Assembly: GCF_000485595.1 (NCBI RefSeq)
Contig: NW_014577531.1
Location: 71,233 to 98,477 of the forward strand
Length of the DNA stretch: 27,245 nucleotides
Origin: Priapulus caudatus
Taxonomy: Eukaryota > Priapulida > Priapulimorpha > Priapulimorphida > Priapulidae
Direction: 5' to 3'
Below, in pieces: positions 18,601 through 26,939 of the stretch; the stretch's first letter is position 1; every line of letters begins with the position of its first letter. The translations under genes and the position numbers were made by a program. A model generated the notes under the pieces. It was not told the origin of the DNA. It saw only the letters and a list, made by a program, of their open reading frames with translations, and searched no databases.

Positions 18601-19465
18601 ATGAAAAACTTTATTTAGATAAGAGTGTGTCATCGTATGAATTCATAGATGCTGTTTCCCGCACTTTAAATCGCGCGTGGGCTGAGTTCAAGTGCATCAT
18701 TCGTATTCTACCACGGGCATACACGAGCGCACGGTTTATCGATCGTCTACTGCGGCTGGCAGCAAGCCACGTTATTGTTTTGGTTGAAGGGTAGACTGGT
18801 ATCAGGCCTCACGCTCTGCTAGACAATGTACACGCTCTGCGACAAACAGTGCGGCCGCGAACCAGTCTAGCCAGAGGTGACCTTTCAGTGCAATATATAT
18901 GACCAATTCTAACACGACCAGTCAGGCTACTAGCACTCTGGTTGTATGCAACCGGACCAAGCATTTACCCGACTAGGTCGGTCGAACGTGGGTTAGTGTC
19001 GAACCCTGCATAATATATTTACAAAATGCAGCAACCTAAAATGCATAAAATTATGTTCAATGTATTTTTCAGTAGGCTTGCAGCTTATAAATTGGTTAGG
19101 AGTGAATACTCACCAATGTTGCTCCGAGATTCTCTATTACTGGGATCTTATAGCCTATAAACACAAAATAGAAATGTTTTGCACGTTAGTTGAAACTATA
19201 GATATTTACACATTTATAAATAAATACATGGCAATAAACAATACAACCCGTGGACATTAAGCCATTCTCAGAACAGGCAATTAATACAACGTGCAATACA
19301 TAATTGATAAAAAGCAGTTCACAATTTCTCAATATATAACAATTGAGCTAATCACAATCAACTATAAAGTTCTTCCATCTTACCTCGCAAGTCAAGTTCC
19401 CGATCCCGAACAGGGTTTATATATTGCGGCGCTTGCAGAATTAGCTCTGGTGTCAACTTCACCAT
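15586..19465 (-). CDS. SNRPA1: U2 small nuclear ribonucleoprotein A' (complete, eight coding exons)
   Basis: The joined exons are 19384-19465, 19114-19154, 18299-18405, 17651-17776, 17058-17160, 16566-16718, 15982-16084 and 15586-15632. They total 762 bases, 253 residues plus TGA; human is 255. U2A' pairs with U2B'' on stem-loop IV of U2 snRNA and is a core part of the U2 snRNP that recognises the branch site in the nucleus. Residues about 1-165 are the leucine-rich repeat domain. Diagnostic pieces are MVKLTPELI, RDRELDLRGYKIPVIENLGA, LDFSDNDVRKLDGFP, TNNLIQELGDIDPL and KKHYRLYVIYKIP. A basic KKSKTF segment and the conserved LKSGQIPGKG follow, then an acidic tail ending EEEEDDMET. All introns are GT..AG and phases agree. 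The start has A at -3 and G at +4. RBM25 follows on the same strand about 1.3 kb downstream; TMEM38 is divergent upstream. Confidence 0.97.
15982..16084 (-). CDS. SNRPA1: SNRPA1 exon 7
   Basis: The acceptor ATATCAG precedes 16084 and the donor GTAAGT follows 15982, leaving phase 1. It encodes EAIANATTLEEVERLSQMLK and SGQIPGKGKLHPEK, strongly conserved with human. Confidence 0.96.
16566..16718 (-). CDS. SNRPA1: SNRPA1 exon 6
   Basis: The acceptor GTGTGTAG precedes 16718 and the donor GTAAGG follows 16566; the exon is phase 0 at both ends. It encodes EKEEAAQLFRGRRGLELVKS, the basic KKSKTF, then PTPEEVAAIK. A 146-codon open frame on the plus strand (16320-16760) overlaps it and is an antisense shadow. 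Confidence 0.95.
17058..17160 (-). CDS. SNRPA1: SNRPA1 exon 5
   Basis: The acceptor GTTTCAG precedes 17160. Using it, the junction reads SFLRNP, which aligns without gap to human SILRNP. A second AG nine bases on would drop three residues. The exon encodes NPITTKKHYRLYVIYKIPHL and DFQKIKLR. The donor GTTTGTAC is weaker than the others. Confidence 0.94.
17651..17776 (-). CDS. SNRPA1: SNRPA1 exon 4
   Basis: The acceptor TTTTATAG precedes 17776 and the donor GTACGAG follows 17651, leaving phase 2. It encodes LRR residues RIADGLDEQLPSLETLVFTN and the conserved QELGDIDPLSSIKTL. The open frame continues into the intron but loses homology there. Confidence 0.95.
17926..18250. repeat. Two short direct repeats in SNRPA1 intron 3
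   Basis: TTCATCCGTAGGTTG..AAATCTGGTAGTTCAGA (about 17916-17955) recurs, with a gap, as CTCATCTGTAGGTAAATCTGG..AGTTTCAGA near 18218-18248. The core AAATCTGGTAGTT also occurs at about 9659. They are fragments of a dispersed repeat. Confidence 0.45.
18299..18405 (-). CDS. SNRPA1: SNRPA1 exon 3
   Basis: The acceptor TTGTTTAG precedes 18405 and the donor GTAAGT follows 18299, leaving phase 2. It encodes an LRR segment: DQFDTLDFSDNDVRKLDGFP then a stretch ending LLFNNNRI. Confidence 0.96.
18495..19008. mobile_element. Non-autonomous DNA transposon with CAGGGTTC-type termini and 5-bp target duplication, SNRPA1 intron 2
   Basis: The left end CAAGGTTCAACATTAAC and the reverse complement of the right end CAGGGTTCGACACTAAC agree at 14 of 17 bases. 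CATAA lies on both sides (18490-18494 and 19009-19013). The interior repeats CTAGCCC-like words and has no transposase. Length is 514 bases. It fills most of the 708-base intron. Confidence 0.8.
19114..19154 (-). CDS. SNRPA1: SNRPA1 exon 2 (41 bases)
   Basis: The acceptor TTTATAG precedes 19154 and the donor GTGAGT follows 19114. It encodes YKIPVIENLGATL, nearly identical to human, and restores phase 0. Confidence 0.95.
19384..19465 (-). CDS. SNRPA1: SNRPA1 exon 1 (coding part)
   Basis: The ATG is at 19465 and the donor GTAAGATG follows 19384, leaving phase 1. It encodes MVKLTPELILQAPQYINPVR and continues RDRELDLR in the family pattern. Upstream 5' UTR length is not determinable. Confidence 0.95.
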
Positions 19466-20054
19466 CCTGCTGTTTGGACCCAACAGAAAAACGTAAAGCA
19501 ATATGACGCACGCGACTTATACTCTTACGTTGGACGTAAAATATCACACTCGCATACAGGCAACTTTCGATTTACTCAATAGTTGTGTACCTGATAATGG
19601 TAGTTACCAGGTAGTTAGGCCATAGATGTTGCTGGGTATATGGTAGCCACAAATTACCTTCTCGCTTCCGACTACGTTGCGGGAAAGACGTGTAACATTA
19701 GTAGAACCTAGTAGGGCTGGGTACATGGTAGTCTCATACATATTCATACTGCCGGGGTTCTTACCAGACCTTTTAACTTGTATTACATCTAAGATGCTCT
19801 CATACCTGAACCTAATTTGCCACACTCCATAAATCCTCCACCCGACATACCTTAACTTCTAGCTGTTTACTTTTAACAACCCCAGCACAATCATGACGTC
19901 TGTTCTTAGCTTGGTATATACTACATCTCCATGTGCTTACAGCATGCAGATAACTGTGGATAAATTTCCCAGTTGCCCCACATGCCTTCTAAAATTCCTG
20001 GGGAGAACCCCGGACTAGTATAGCCCTGGACATTCATTCCTTACGAACTGTCCA
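19466..20054. other. SNRPA1 upstream region (5' UTR and promoter expected)
   Basis: The segment directly upstream of the SNRPA1 start. No TATA box or initiator was identified with confidence. A 73-codon minus-strand frame at 19604-19825 has no recognised homology. Confidence 0.4.
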
Positions 20055-20130
20055 GTATAGAAGTAGAAGTAGAAGTAGAAGTAGAAGTAGAAGTAGTAGT
20101 AGTAGTAGTACTACTACTAGTATATATATA
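20055..20130. repeat. GTAGAA/GTA microsatellite with palindromic end
   Basis: AGAAGT units pass into GTA triplets. Then TAGTAGTAGTACTACTACTA forms a self-complementary hairpin, followed by TATATATA. Confidence 0.9.
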
Positions 20131-20445
20131 GGATGCGTGCGCAAATTTGAACAAGGCGGCCAATTCAAATAGAAGTGATCGCCTTGCCTTGAATTTCTCT
20201 CTCATTAAATCTCAAAAATGACTGCTGACACGTGACCTAAGACTGCAACACTGCTGCCTTCTGAAGCAGTCTGAACCAATAATATTGGTACTACTACTAA
20301 GTAATAATTGTAAATATACTCTATAGACGTATAGAATGTGTTGCAGTGCTTTGTTAGCTACAAGGTTTGGTCGTTTCGGTCGCTTGTGACTTTCTTGGCG
20401 CACAGTGAGAAGCAAGAAAGCAACTTGTAGCTACCATAACACTAA

Positions 20446-21002
20446 GGACGTGGATATTCGTCCGAGCATCGGACACAGGTCTGTTCGTATGCGCTATTCG
20501 TCCGAGCAGTTGTTGCGCATGCGCTGTTCATGTTGTATTACATAAATGTAATATAATGCTAGTCTAGGGAGGCGCCTACTCCCTAATCCTAACCACAGCC
20601 CTAACCCTAACACTAACTATAAACCGGCTCGGTTCTATTATTATACGCTCGGTTTTGTATATATATAGGCTAGTGATAGTACCAAACACTATCTATGGTG
20701 TATAACCACATACGCAACGCATGTATGCAGGGGCGTCACAGCCGTAGGGCTGCCGTAGCAAAACGCTACAAGCCCCCAGCCTAAAGGGCATAAAATAATC
20801 AAAAATCTAATGGGTATATAGCATTTTAGAGCATCTAGATTTTAAAATTGGCCCCCCAGACCCCCCTTTCACACTTCCTGCCTACGGCACTCGTGCCGTG
20901 CTCCTGCGGCATGCAACACATGCAACAGCGCATGCGCAACAACTGCTCGGACGAATAGCGCATACGAACAGGTGTCCGATGCTCGGACGAGCATCCACGT
21001 CG
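20446..21002. mobile_element. Mutator-like (MULE-type) non-autonomous element with ~90-bp inverted termini and 9-bp target duplication
   Basis: The left arm (20446 to about 20535) and right arm (about 20915-21002) are inverted copies with few changes; a core from CTGTTCGTATGCGC through GCGCATGCGCTGTT is identical. TAACACTAA flanks both sides (20437-20445 and 21003-21011), a 9-bp duplication as in Mutator superfamily insertions. Within each arm the word ATTCGTCCGAGCA (or GCTCGTCCGAGCA) is used twice. The interior has a CCTAACCC-like patch and GC-rich hairpins but no transposase. Confidence 0.85.
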
Positions 21003-21011
21003 TAACACTAA

Positions 21012-22236
21012 CCCAACCACGCTGTGTGACTAACGTCAATATAACGTCAACTACGTCGGTATTCTAACCCTAGCAATACCGTTTCTTCGAGCTACCATAA
21101 CACATAACCATGCATTAATCTCCTAACTAAGTTGTAGTTGTATCATTGTCATGACAATGCCACCGGCACCGGCATCAGTGCCCATCACACAACACGCACA
21201 CGTAATAAATAAAAATAATAATAGTTACGAATAATATAAAGTGAGCTTGACTTCAACTAATTATCTGTATATATTTTGTTCAAAATTGGCGAAACTATTA
21301 GACACTAAAGTATTAATCGGGTAAATATATTTCGAAAAAGGAAAATATACTTCGGTAAATCAACTCAAAACTCTTCAATTCTCACGAATGTCGTCATCAA
21401 TAAGTTGAATGTAAAATAAGCTGTAACTTCTTAAACTACGCATGCGTAGAGCGCGCTGTCTAAAAATTATGCTTGTTTATCTTTTTACTGCTACATTCTA
21501 ATATTTAGTGGCATCTAGCGGCTGAATTTGTAAATAAGATTAGTAATAAGATAGCTTATATAAGTATTATATTTGTTTATATTACAGATTATAAGATAAG
21601 TTGGTAGATAACCTCATAAAGACTATTGTCTAAAGTTAAAAAGGACTGGCCGAACACAGGAGTACATATACATACGAGACACTTGCTTGACTATACAACG
21701 CCCAATGAACGTTTAAATGTTTATAATTCAACCTAATCTTCTAAACCTATTTAAAATCTGTAGATTTTCTTATCTTCCCTTATTAAACTCTTGATAAATG
21801 TGTATGTTTAGTCAGAATTTTCGTGATATGACAAGCAATACACGTATTTACTAAAATAATTTAATAAAGAACATGACGGTGCACAATGAAGGTGTTTTGA
21901 AATGGTCACCTCCTTTGCTGAGAACATAATAATGTAACATTTTGTAACAATGTGTAAAACATGTGACATAATGTATCAATATATGCGCTCCTAGGTCAAA
22001 CTCCGAACTCAAACTTCTAGCTCAAAGTCAAAATAAGGAGGTTGCAGAGCAAACGAACCCCTCGTAAGTTGCTACACTGTACACAGGATACTGGACCAGT
22101 AATGCACATGTTTATACTGACTCAGTGACAATGCTCACTACATTTGTTACATTATAAACGTAAACGGTATGGTAACTTAGACCAAATAATGGTGTGAGGA
22201 AAATAAATAAGCAGTCACTGCTAATTTTATTTCTCT
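21012..22236. other. TMEM38 upstream intergenic region
   Basis: AT-rich sequence between the Mutator-like element and the TMEM38 gene. It should contain the TMEM38 promoter. No conserved element or gene recognised. Confidence 0.45.
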
Positions 22237-22440
22237 ATGGCGTCAATAGATGGCGAAATAAGAAGTTCATTAGTACGCATGCTCTGTCGACATATGAGTC
22301 AGAGGCCTGGCTGGGAGTTTACTGTAGGCTCGCCAGTCGGTCATTCTGCCGTGTTTCTTTCGTTGCTGTTGTTTCTGCTGTGTGATTTGCTTGGCTGTTT
22401 GGAACACATACACACGCAAAGATGGATCAAGAAATGTTAA
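22237..22440 (+). other. Possible upstream open reading frame overlapping the TMEM38 start
   Basis: An ATG at 22237 opens a 67-codon frame that ends at 22440, 18 bases into the TMEM38 coding exon and in another frame. If transcription starts upstream of it, it would be an overlapping uORF expected to lower TMEM38 translation. The transcription start is not known. The peptide has no recognised homology. Confidence 0.25.
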
Positions 22441-22548
22441 TAGAAGTCGCCAAGCAGGTGAAAGATCTTCCCATGTACCCGTACTTCGAAATAGCGCATT
22501 ACACACTGATGTGCATGTACGTGAGGGAAGATTTTGCAGCCGGTGCAG
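22422..22548 (+). CDS. TMEM38: Trimeric intracellular cation channel (TRIC), first coding exon only
   Basis: The exon runs from ATG at 22422 (A at -3, G at +4) to 22548, before a donor GTTTGTG, leaving phase 1 after 42 codons. TRIC channels sit in the ER/SR membrane as trimers and pass K+ to balance calcium release. The motif MYPYFEIAHY (residues 18-27), followed by a hydrophobic segment and FAAGAG, aligns with MFPFFDIAHY...PGAA of human TMEM38B, where exon 1 also ends. I saw no later exon (the conserved SW..MLHCFGG segment) up to 27245, so intron 1 is longer than 4.7 kb and the gene continues off the right edge. It cannot be assigned to the A or B paralogue. Divergent from SNRPA1, with start codons about 2.96 kb apart. 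Confidence 0.8.
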
Positions 22549-22674
22549 GTTTGTGTAATACTTTTTTTCTTGCCAGTTTTGTTCTCTGTATTACTGTAAT
22601 TTCTGCTTAATTGTTAATGTTATTTGCGATCTAATGGGAGTATTGCCGGTGCAAATCCACTTTAGGCACCTTAG

Positions 22675-22755
22675 GTATCACGAAGTGATGCACAGATTTC
22701 TGTGTATCATCAACTGATGCACAGACTTTCCGTATATCAAGGAATGATGCAAAAA
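22675..22755. repeat. Three imperfect ~30-base tandem units
   Basis: GTATCACGAAGTGATGCACA, GTATCATCAACTGATGCACA and ATATCAAGGAATGATGCA begin at 22675, 22704 and 22734. The units end next to the telomere-like repeat. Confidence 0.7.
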
Positions 22756-22779
22756 CCCTAACCCTAACCCTAACCCTAA
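22756..22779. repeat. Telomere-like repeat, four CCCTAA units
   Basis: Four perfect CCCTAA units (animal telomere motif TTAGGG on the other strand), followed by degenerate CCTAAA words to about 22820. It is internal, in TMEM38 intron 1, so not a chromosome end. Confidence 0.85.
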
Positions 22780-23048
22780 AACACTTCGCCTTCGTATTAA
22801 ACCTAAACCTAAAACGTATGCCTAAAACGTATTGCCTTCGTTAAAGTCATTTGCAGAACGTTGGGTTGGTGTGCGCCTATTTCAAACGCAGGTAAAAAAT
22901 TTTGGGTGCTATCAATTGCAATTAATTATAAATTTATAATTGGTGTGGTGATTATTGCTAATGCTGATGAGTGCATAATTGTTTGAGCTGTGACTGAGAG
23001 ATACGTGAACGTTATGTGCGCTGGTAGAAGGAATGATGTTGCTGTGCC

Positions 23049-23206
23049 CCGTGGCATAGCCGGGGGGGGGCGATGGGGGTGGTCGCCCCCCCCCCTAAGA
23101 TTTAGAAGGCTACCTTATTTAAACCAGCAGGACTGTTTCAAGTCGATAAAACATGCCAACAACATGCACTCGCCCCCCTTTAGACTTAATCCTGGCTACT
23201 CCACTG
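23049..23206. mobile_element. hAT-like miniature element with 8-bp target duplication
   Basis: The left end CCGTGGCATAGCC and the reverse complement of the right end CCAGTGGAGTAGCC are of the CAGTGGCRTAGCC type seen in hAT elements. GCTGTGCC flanks both sides (23041-23048 and 23207-23214), the 8-bp duplication expected of hAT. Next to the left end, nine G plus CGA (23062-23073) pairs with TCG plus a C run (23083-23095). The element is 158 bases long with no coding. Confidence 0.8.
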
Positions 23207-23214
23207 GCTGTGCC

Positions 23215-24494
23215 GCGGTTTGTCATTATACACAGAATAAACGTGGCGTAATATGACGTGTGAATGAGGAAGCAAAGCGTTATAAGGAAGCAAATGAACC
23301 TGATTTTCTACAGTGCAAAGGTTACACATAAAAGTAATACTACTAATATTTGCATTAATTGCCCATTTGTATTAATATTTTTTAATGGTGTATAAAACGT
23401 ACAACATTACACGTATAGTGTACATTATCTTTTAGTGTACAGATTAGTAACAGTGATTCAAGATAGGCATGAAATGTTAGACCATATCTACTGATGTGTT
23501 CCTGAATCTACCTCGTTGAAAATCACATACATGTAAGGACTTGGGGCTAAGTAAATCGTAGGTATCACTTTGTAGGCCTAATGTAGATAGGAATAACCAT
23601 TTGTCTCTGACGCATTGGACGCGGGACAATGCTAACAAATTCACAACGAGAGTGAGGCCATTTGTATTGACCTGCGCGCCATCTAACGAGCAATTAAATA
23701 AGCCTGCTCTATAATGTATAATTAATAGTTTGACACTTTATGTATTAATAATTCAAAGCAAACACATGTAATCACTGATTCAGAACACTGACACCATAGT
23801 AGCCCTTGCTCATCATGGTTTGTGAAATGATGATCTAGTGTTGGGTTAGCTGTTTCATGAAGTGCCAATCTTCTTTCTTCGGGTCAGCAAAATGTTAGGA
23901 CGATGGCCTTTTTTTCGCAGTTTTGCCGTGAACGGATGTACAAACAGATTTATGTGCCATACACACACATCTTTTCAGTTTAATGCTCATAGATATGGCA
24001 TACTTCAAGGTGATTTTCTAGGGCAGGACTTCCGATTATACAGCAGTGAGACAGGTCACGGATATATCACCTTCATAATAATTGATCTGTCTATTGAATG
24101 TGCTGTATGCCATGCTGTTCTGTACAGAGCCCCTGTAAGGAACCCCATCTGTTTTACCACCCGGCAGCTGATCAAAGTGGACATAACATCAATATCGCAA
24201 CATTATAGTCACTTAAATCCGTAGGATGTGTTTTTAGGAGCGTGTGCATGCGTCAAAGCAAGGACAGAGTGTGAAGAAGAGAGAGAGGGGAGGAGGATTT
24301 TTGTTTGGCTAAAATGCCACTGGGATGCAATTAGGTGTCACTGCAACTGCAAGCTATATATTTGCAAACTTGTACAATAGCCTTTATATATTTGATGGTA
24401 GGAGTGTACCTCATGCATACCCTATATATATATCTATTTTTCTTATTTAAATACAGTAAGCAGTTATTAGTGAAGCATGAATTGATCATATATT
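23215..24494. other. TMEM38 intron 1, unassigned
   Basis: AT-rich intron. A 120-codon plus-strand open frame at 23862-24224 has no recognised domain and no codon or motif pattern that supports a gene. Short purine and TATA runs lie near 24275 and 24420. Confidence 0.4.
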
Positions 24495-24545
24495 ATCAAG
24501 AGCGTATAAAGAACCTTCTTTATAGTAAGTTTATACGCTCTTGAT
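24495..24545. repeat. Perfect 16-bp inverted repeat / hairpin
   Basis: ATCAAGAGCGTATAAA (24495-24510) and its exact reverse complement (24530-24545) flank a 19-base loop. AT-rich flanks extend the pairing imperfectly. Confidence 0.85.
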
Positions 24546-26412
24546 ATTATGTATATATACAAGCATTTAGAAAAATGTCAGACCATCCTGTCTGTGTGTT
24601 CACAGAGAACGTGTGCACACGTGTTAGAAAGTGCCGTAGGAAATGCTGAGAGGATAAACAGGATAACATACATGGCAGATGGGTATTCTCGGTTATACTC
24701 GTGTTGTAATTGTGGGTGAAGACTATTTTGCATATAAAACGATGTGCTTTTCGCCATGGCAGTCGCGCGCGTGAGTGCCATGCAGAACCGCCAAGCGAAA
24801 TACTGTGAGACTTGTGATGTCACAACACTGACAGGTTTTTACGAGCAGCCGTGTCAAGCATACATGTGTCACAAGCCTGTCGTCAGCATTGTAGGACGAT
24901 GCCTTCCTGCTGCGCAGGATAGCTATCAGCTATCCCTAACTATAGTTGTCTTTAGCTTCATAGGGTTATGTAATAGGTGAAGGAACAGCCGTATATATAC
25001 GTGTGTAATTACGTAAGCGCCCGTCTGTCATATCCTGCCAATCTCACAGGTATATATATAATAGTGGCAACTATTCCAACGTGAATGAAGCTCATTCTTT
25101 TCGGTTGTCATCCATGTAATTGTCACAGCAGTTTGTCACTCATGATTTTAACTACTCCTAGAAAAGCCAGAAATGTGCGATATGTCGAAAAAGAGACTGA
25201 GTGACGGCGGATGCATTTATCGATTCGATAATATGGTGTTATAACAAATCTCTCAGGGCTTCATGAATGTTTGTCGTATTTCTGTGTTTGTATAGACTGC
25301 ATGTTGAGCTAGGGTGGCAGAGCGAAGGGCTATATTGGTTGAGCTAGGTCACCGTTTACTGATGCTGAAGTGGTCATTCAGTGGATGCGGACAACTGCCC
25401 GTCGTTAGGAGGTTGTACGTAGATATTTATGGCTCTCAACGTGGTTAATACGTCTGTCATGTATTTATCGAATGCTCTCGCATGCAAACGCACACCAGCT
25501 GGCATCGAGCAATCGACAGCGCGAGCATCGGTTAAACGCTACTAACTCGTGATTTATAAAATGGGACGGTTGCAGGGCTTCTTTTTAACTCTCCAGAAAA
25601 GAAAATAGTAGACGGGGGTGAATCTTTGCGGTAGTGTATCTCGGGCGACCCTTTATTGAATGTAGATATATATCGGAATGATAACCCTCTGGACAGGCTG
25701 TGTTGATGCGAGTGCTCTAAGGGGGCGTATAATTAAGTAACGATTCCTACATTAATAATGGTCGCGTGAGGGGCGGCACGTAATGAAATTGGCATCACTG
25801 TCATGACGGCACCACCGATGTGTGACGACTGGTGACATTTATATGAAGCTACGCAGTCCTACAACACCTTGTGTCAGTGCTGCGTGATTGAAGATGGTCG
25901 CTTTTTGGCTAATACTCAATTATAATTAATTAACGTTCGATAATTAATGCGTTTTATCCGCCGTCTGTAGCTCCGACATTAAATACGCGATCGCGGACAT
26001 AAACCAGCCGCGTTCCTGTTCGAGATCGCATCGTTTACATGCAAATATATTTCACACCATTGCGTGCAAGGAATGCGGGATGTTGCTTCGCTCGCAGATG
26101 AAGCAGAAAGACATCTCGCCACTCCTCCTATGTCGAAACTGGTTCGAGGTTTACGAATCATTCGGTCGTGGATGCTGCGTGCTTCTGCAGGTATTGATAA
26201 TTGTGTGGTGGGGTCTTTACGCCCCGGTCAGCCTGACCCTGTCATTAGCAGCTGCGTGGCTGACACTTACCGGACTGTGACGCTCATGTGTTGGCAACCT
26301 TGCAACCTCTTCCTTACATTCACGGATCTATTACAGCTTGCGGGATGCCACGGGTCGGCCATTTAATGATATGTTTATAAGGCCCTAGCTGTCTTAAGCG
26401 CTGTCTGCGCGC
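24546..26412. other. TMEM38 intron 1, unassigned, with one coding-like frame
   Basis: The stretch 25400-26400 is richer in G+C and CpG than the rest. At 26073-26366 a plus-strand frame includes PMSKLVRGLRIIRSWMLRAS. A CTGCAG/GTATTG donor-like site lies inside it. No family assigned and no TMEM38 exon 2 seen. Confidence 0.35.
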
Positions 26413-26898
26413 GCTCTCTCTCTCCTCTCCCTCCTCTCTCTCTCTCTCTCTCTTCACTCTCTCATATCTCGTCTCTCTCTCTCGGTCATCTCCTCTCTCC
26501 CTGCCCCTCCTCTCTCTCTCTCTCTCTGCTCTCCCTCCCCTACTTCTCCGTCTTCTCTCTCTCGTCAGTCTCTCTCTCTCTCTTCTCTCTCTTCTCTCCT
26601 TCTCCTCTCATCTCGATCCGCCTCTCCTCAGGAGGGTCTCTTCTCTCTCTCTCTCTCGATCGCTTCTCCGTCTCTCTCTCTCTCTCTCCTCTCTCTCCCT
26701 CGGTCTCATCTCCGCCTCCCTCTCTCTTCCGTCTCTCCATCTCCTCTTCTCTCTCCTCTCGCCCTCTCCCTCTCCTCCTCTCTCTCTCTCCTGTCTCTCT
26801 CTCTACTCTGCTCGCTCTCTCTCTCATCTCTCTCTTCTCTCTCTCTCTCTATCTCTCTCTCTCTCTTTCTCCTCTCTCTCCCCCCTCTCTCTCTCGTC

Positions 26899-26939
<41 letters not shown>

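Noticed and set aside
20055-20130. CRISPR-like regular repeats
   Set aside because: Simple AGAAGT/GTA microsatellite without spacers, in a eukaryotic genome.
23862-24224. 120-codon plus-strand frame in TMEM38 intron 1
   Set aside because: Tested as a later TMEM38 exon: it lacks the conserved SW..MLHCFGG segment and TRIC helices, and no other family fits.
24744-24980. 78-codon plus-strand frame with several cysteines
   Set aside because: No zinc-finger spacing or toxin-like signal recognised; no splice support.
26540-26827. Arg/Glu-rich 95-codon minus-strand frame, superficially like the RBM25 RE region
   Set aside because: It is the translation of GA repeats on the reverse of the CT tract; no splice sites or conserved segments.
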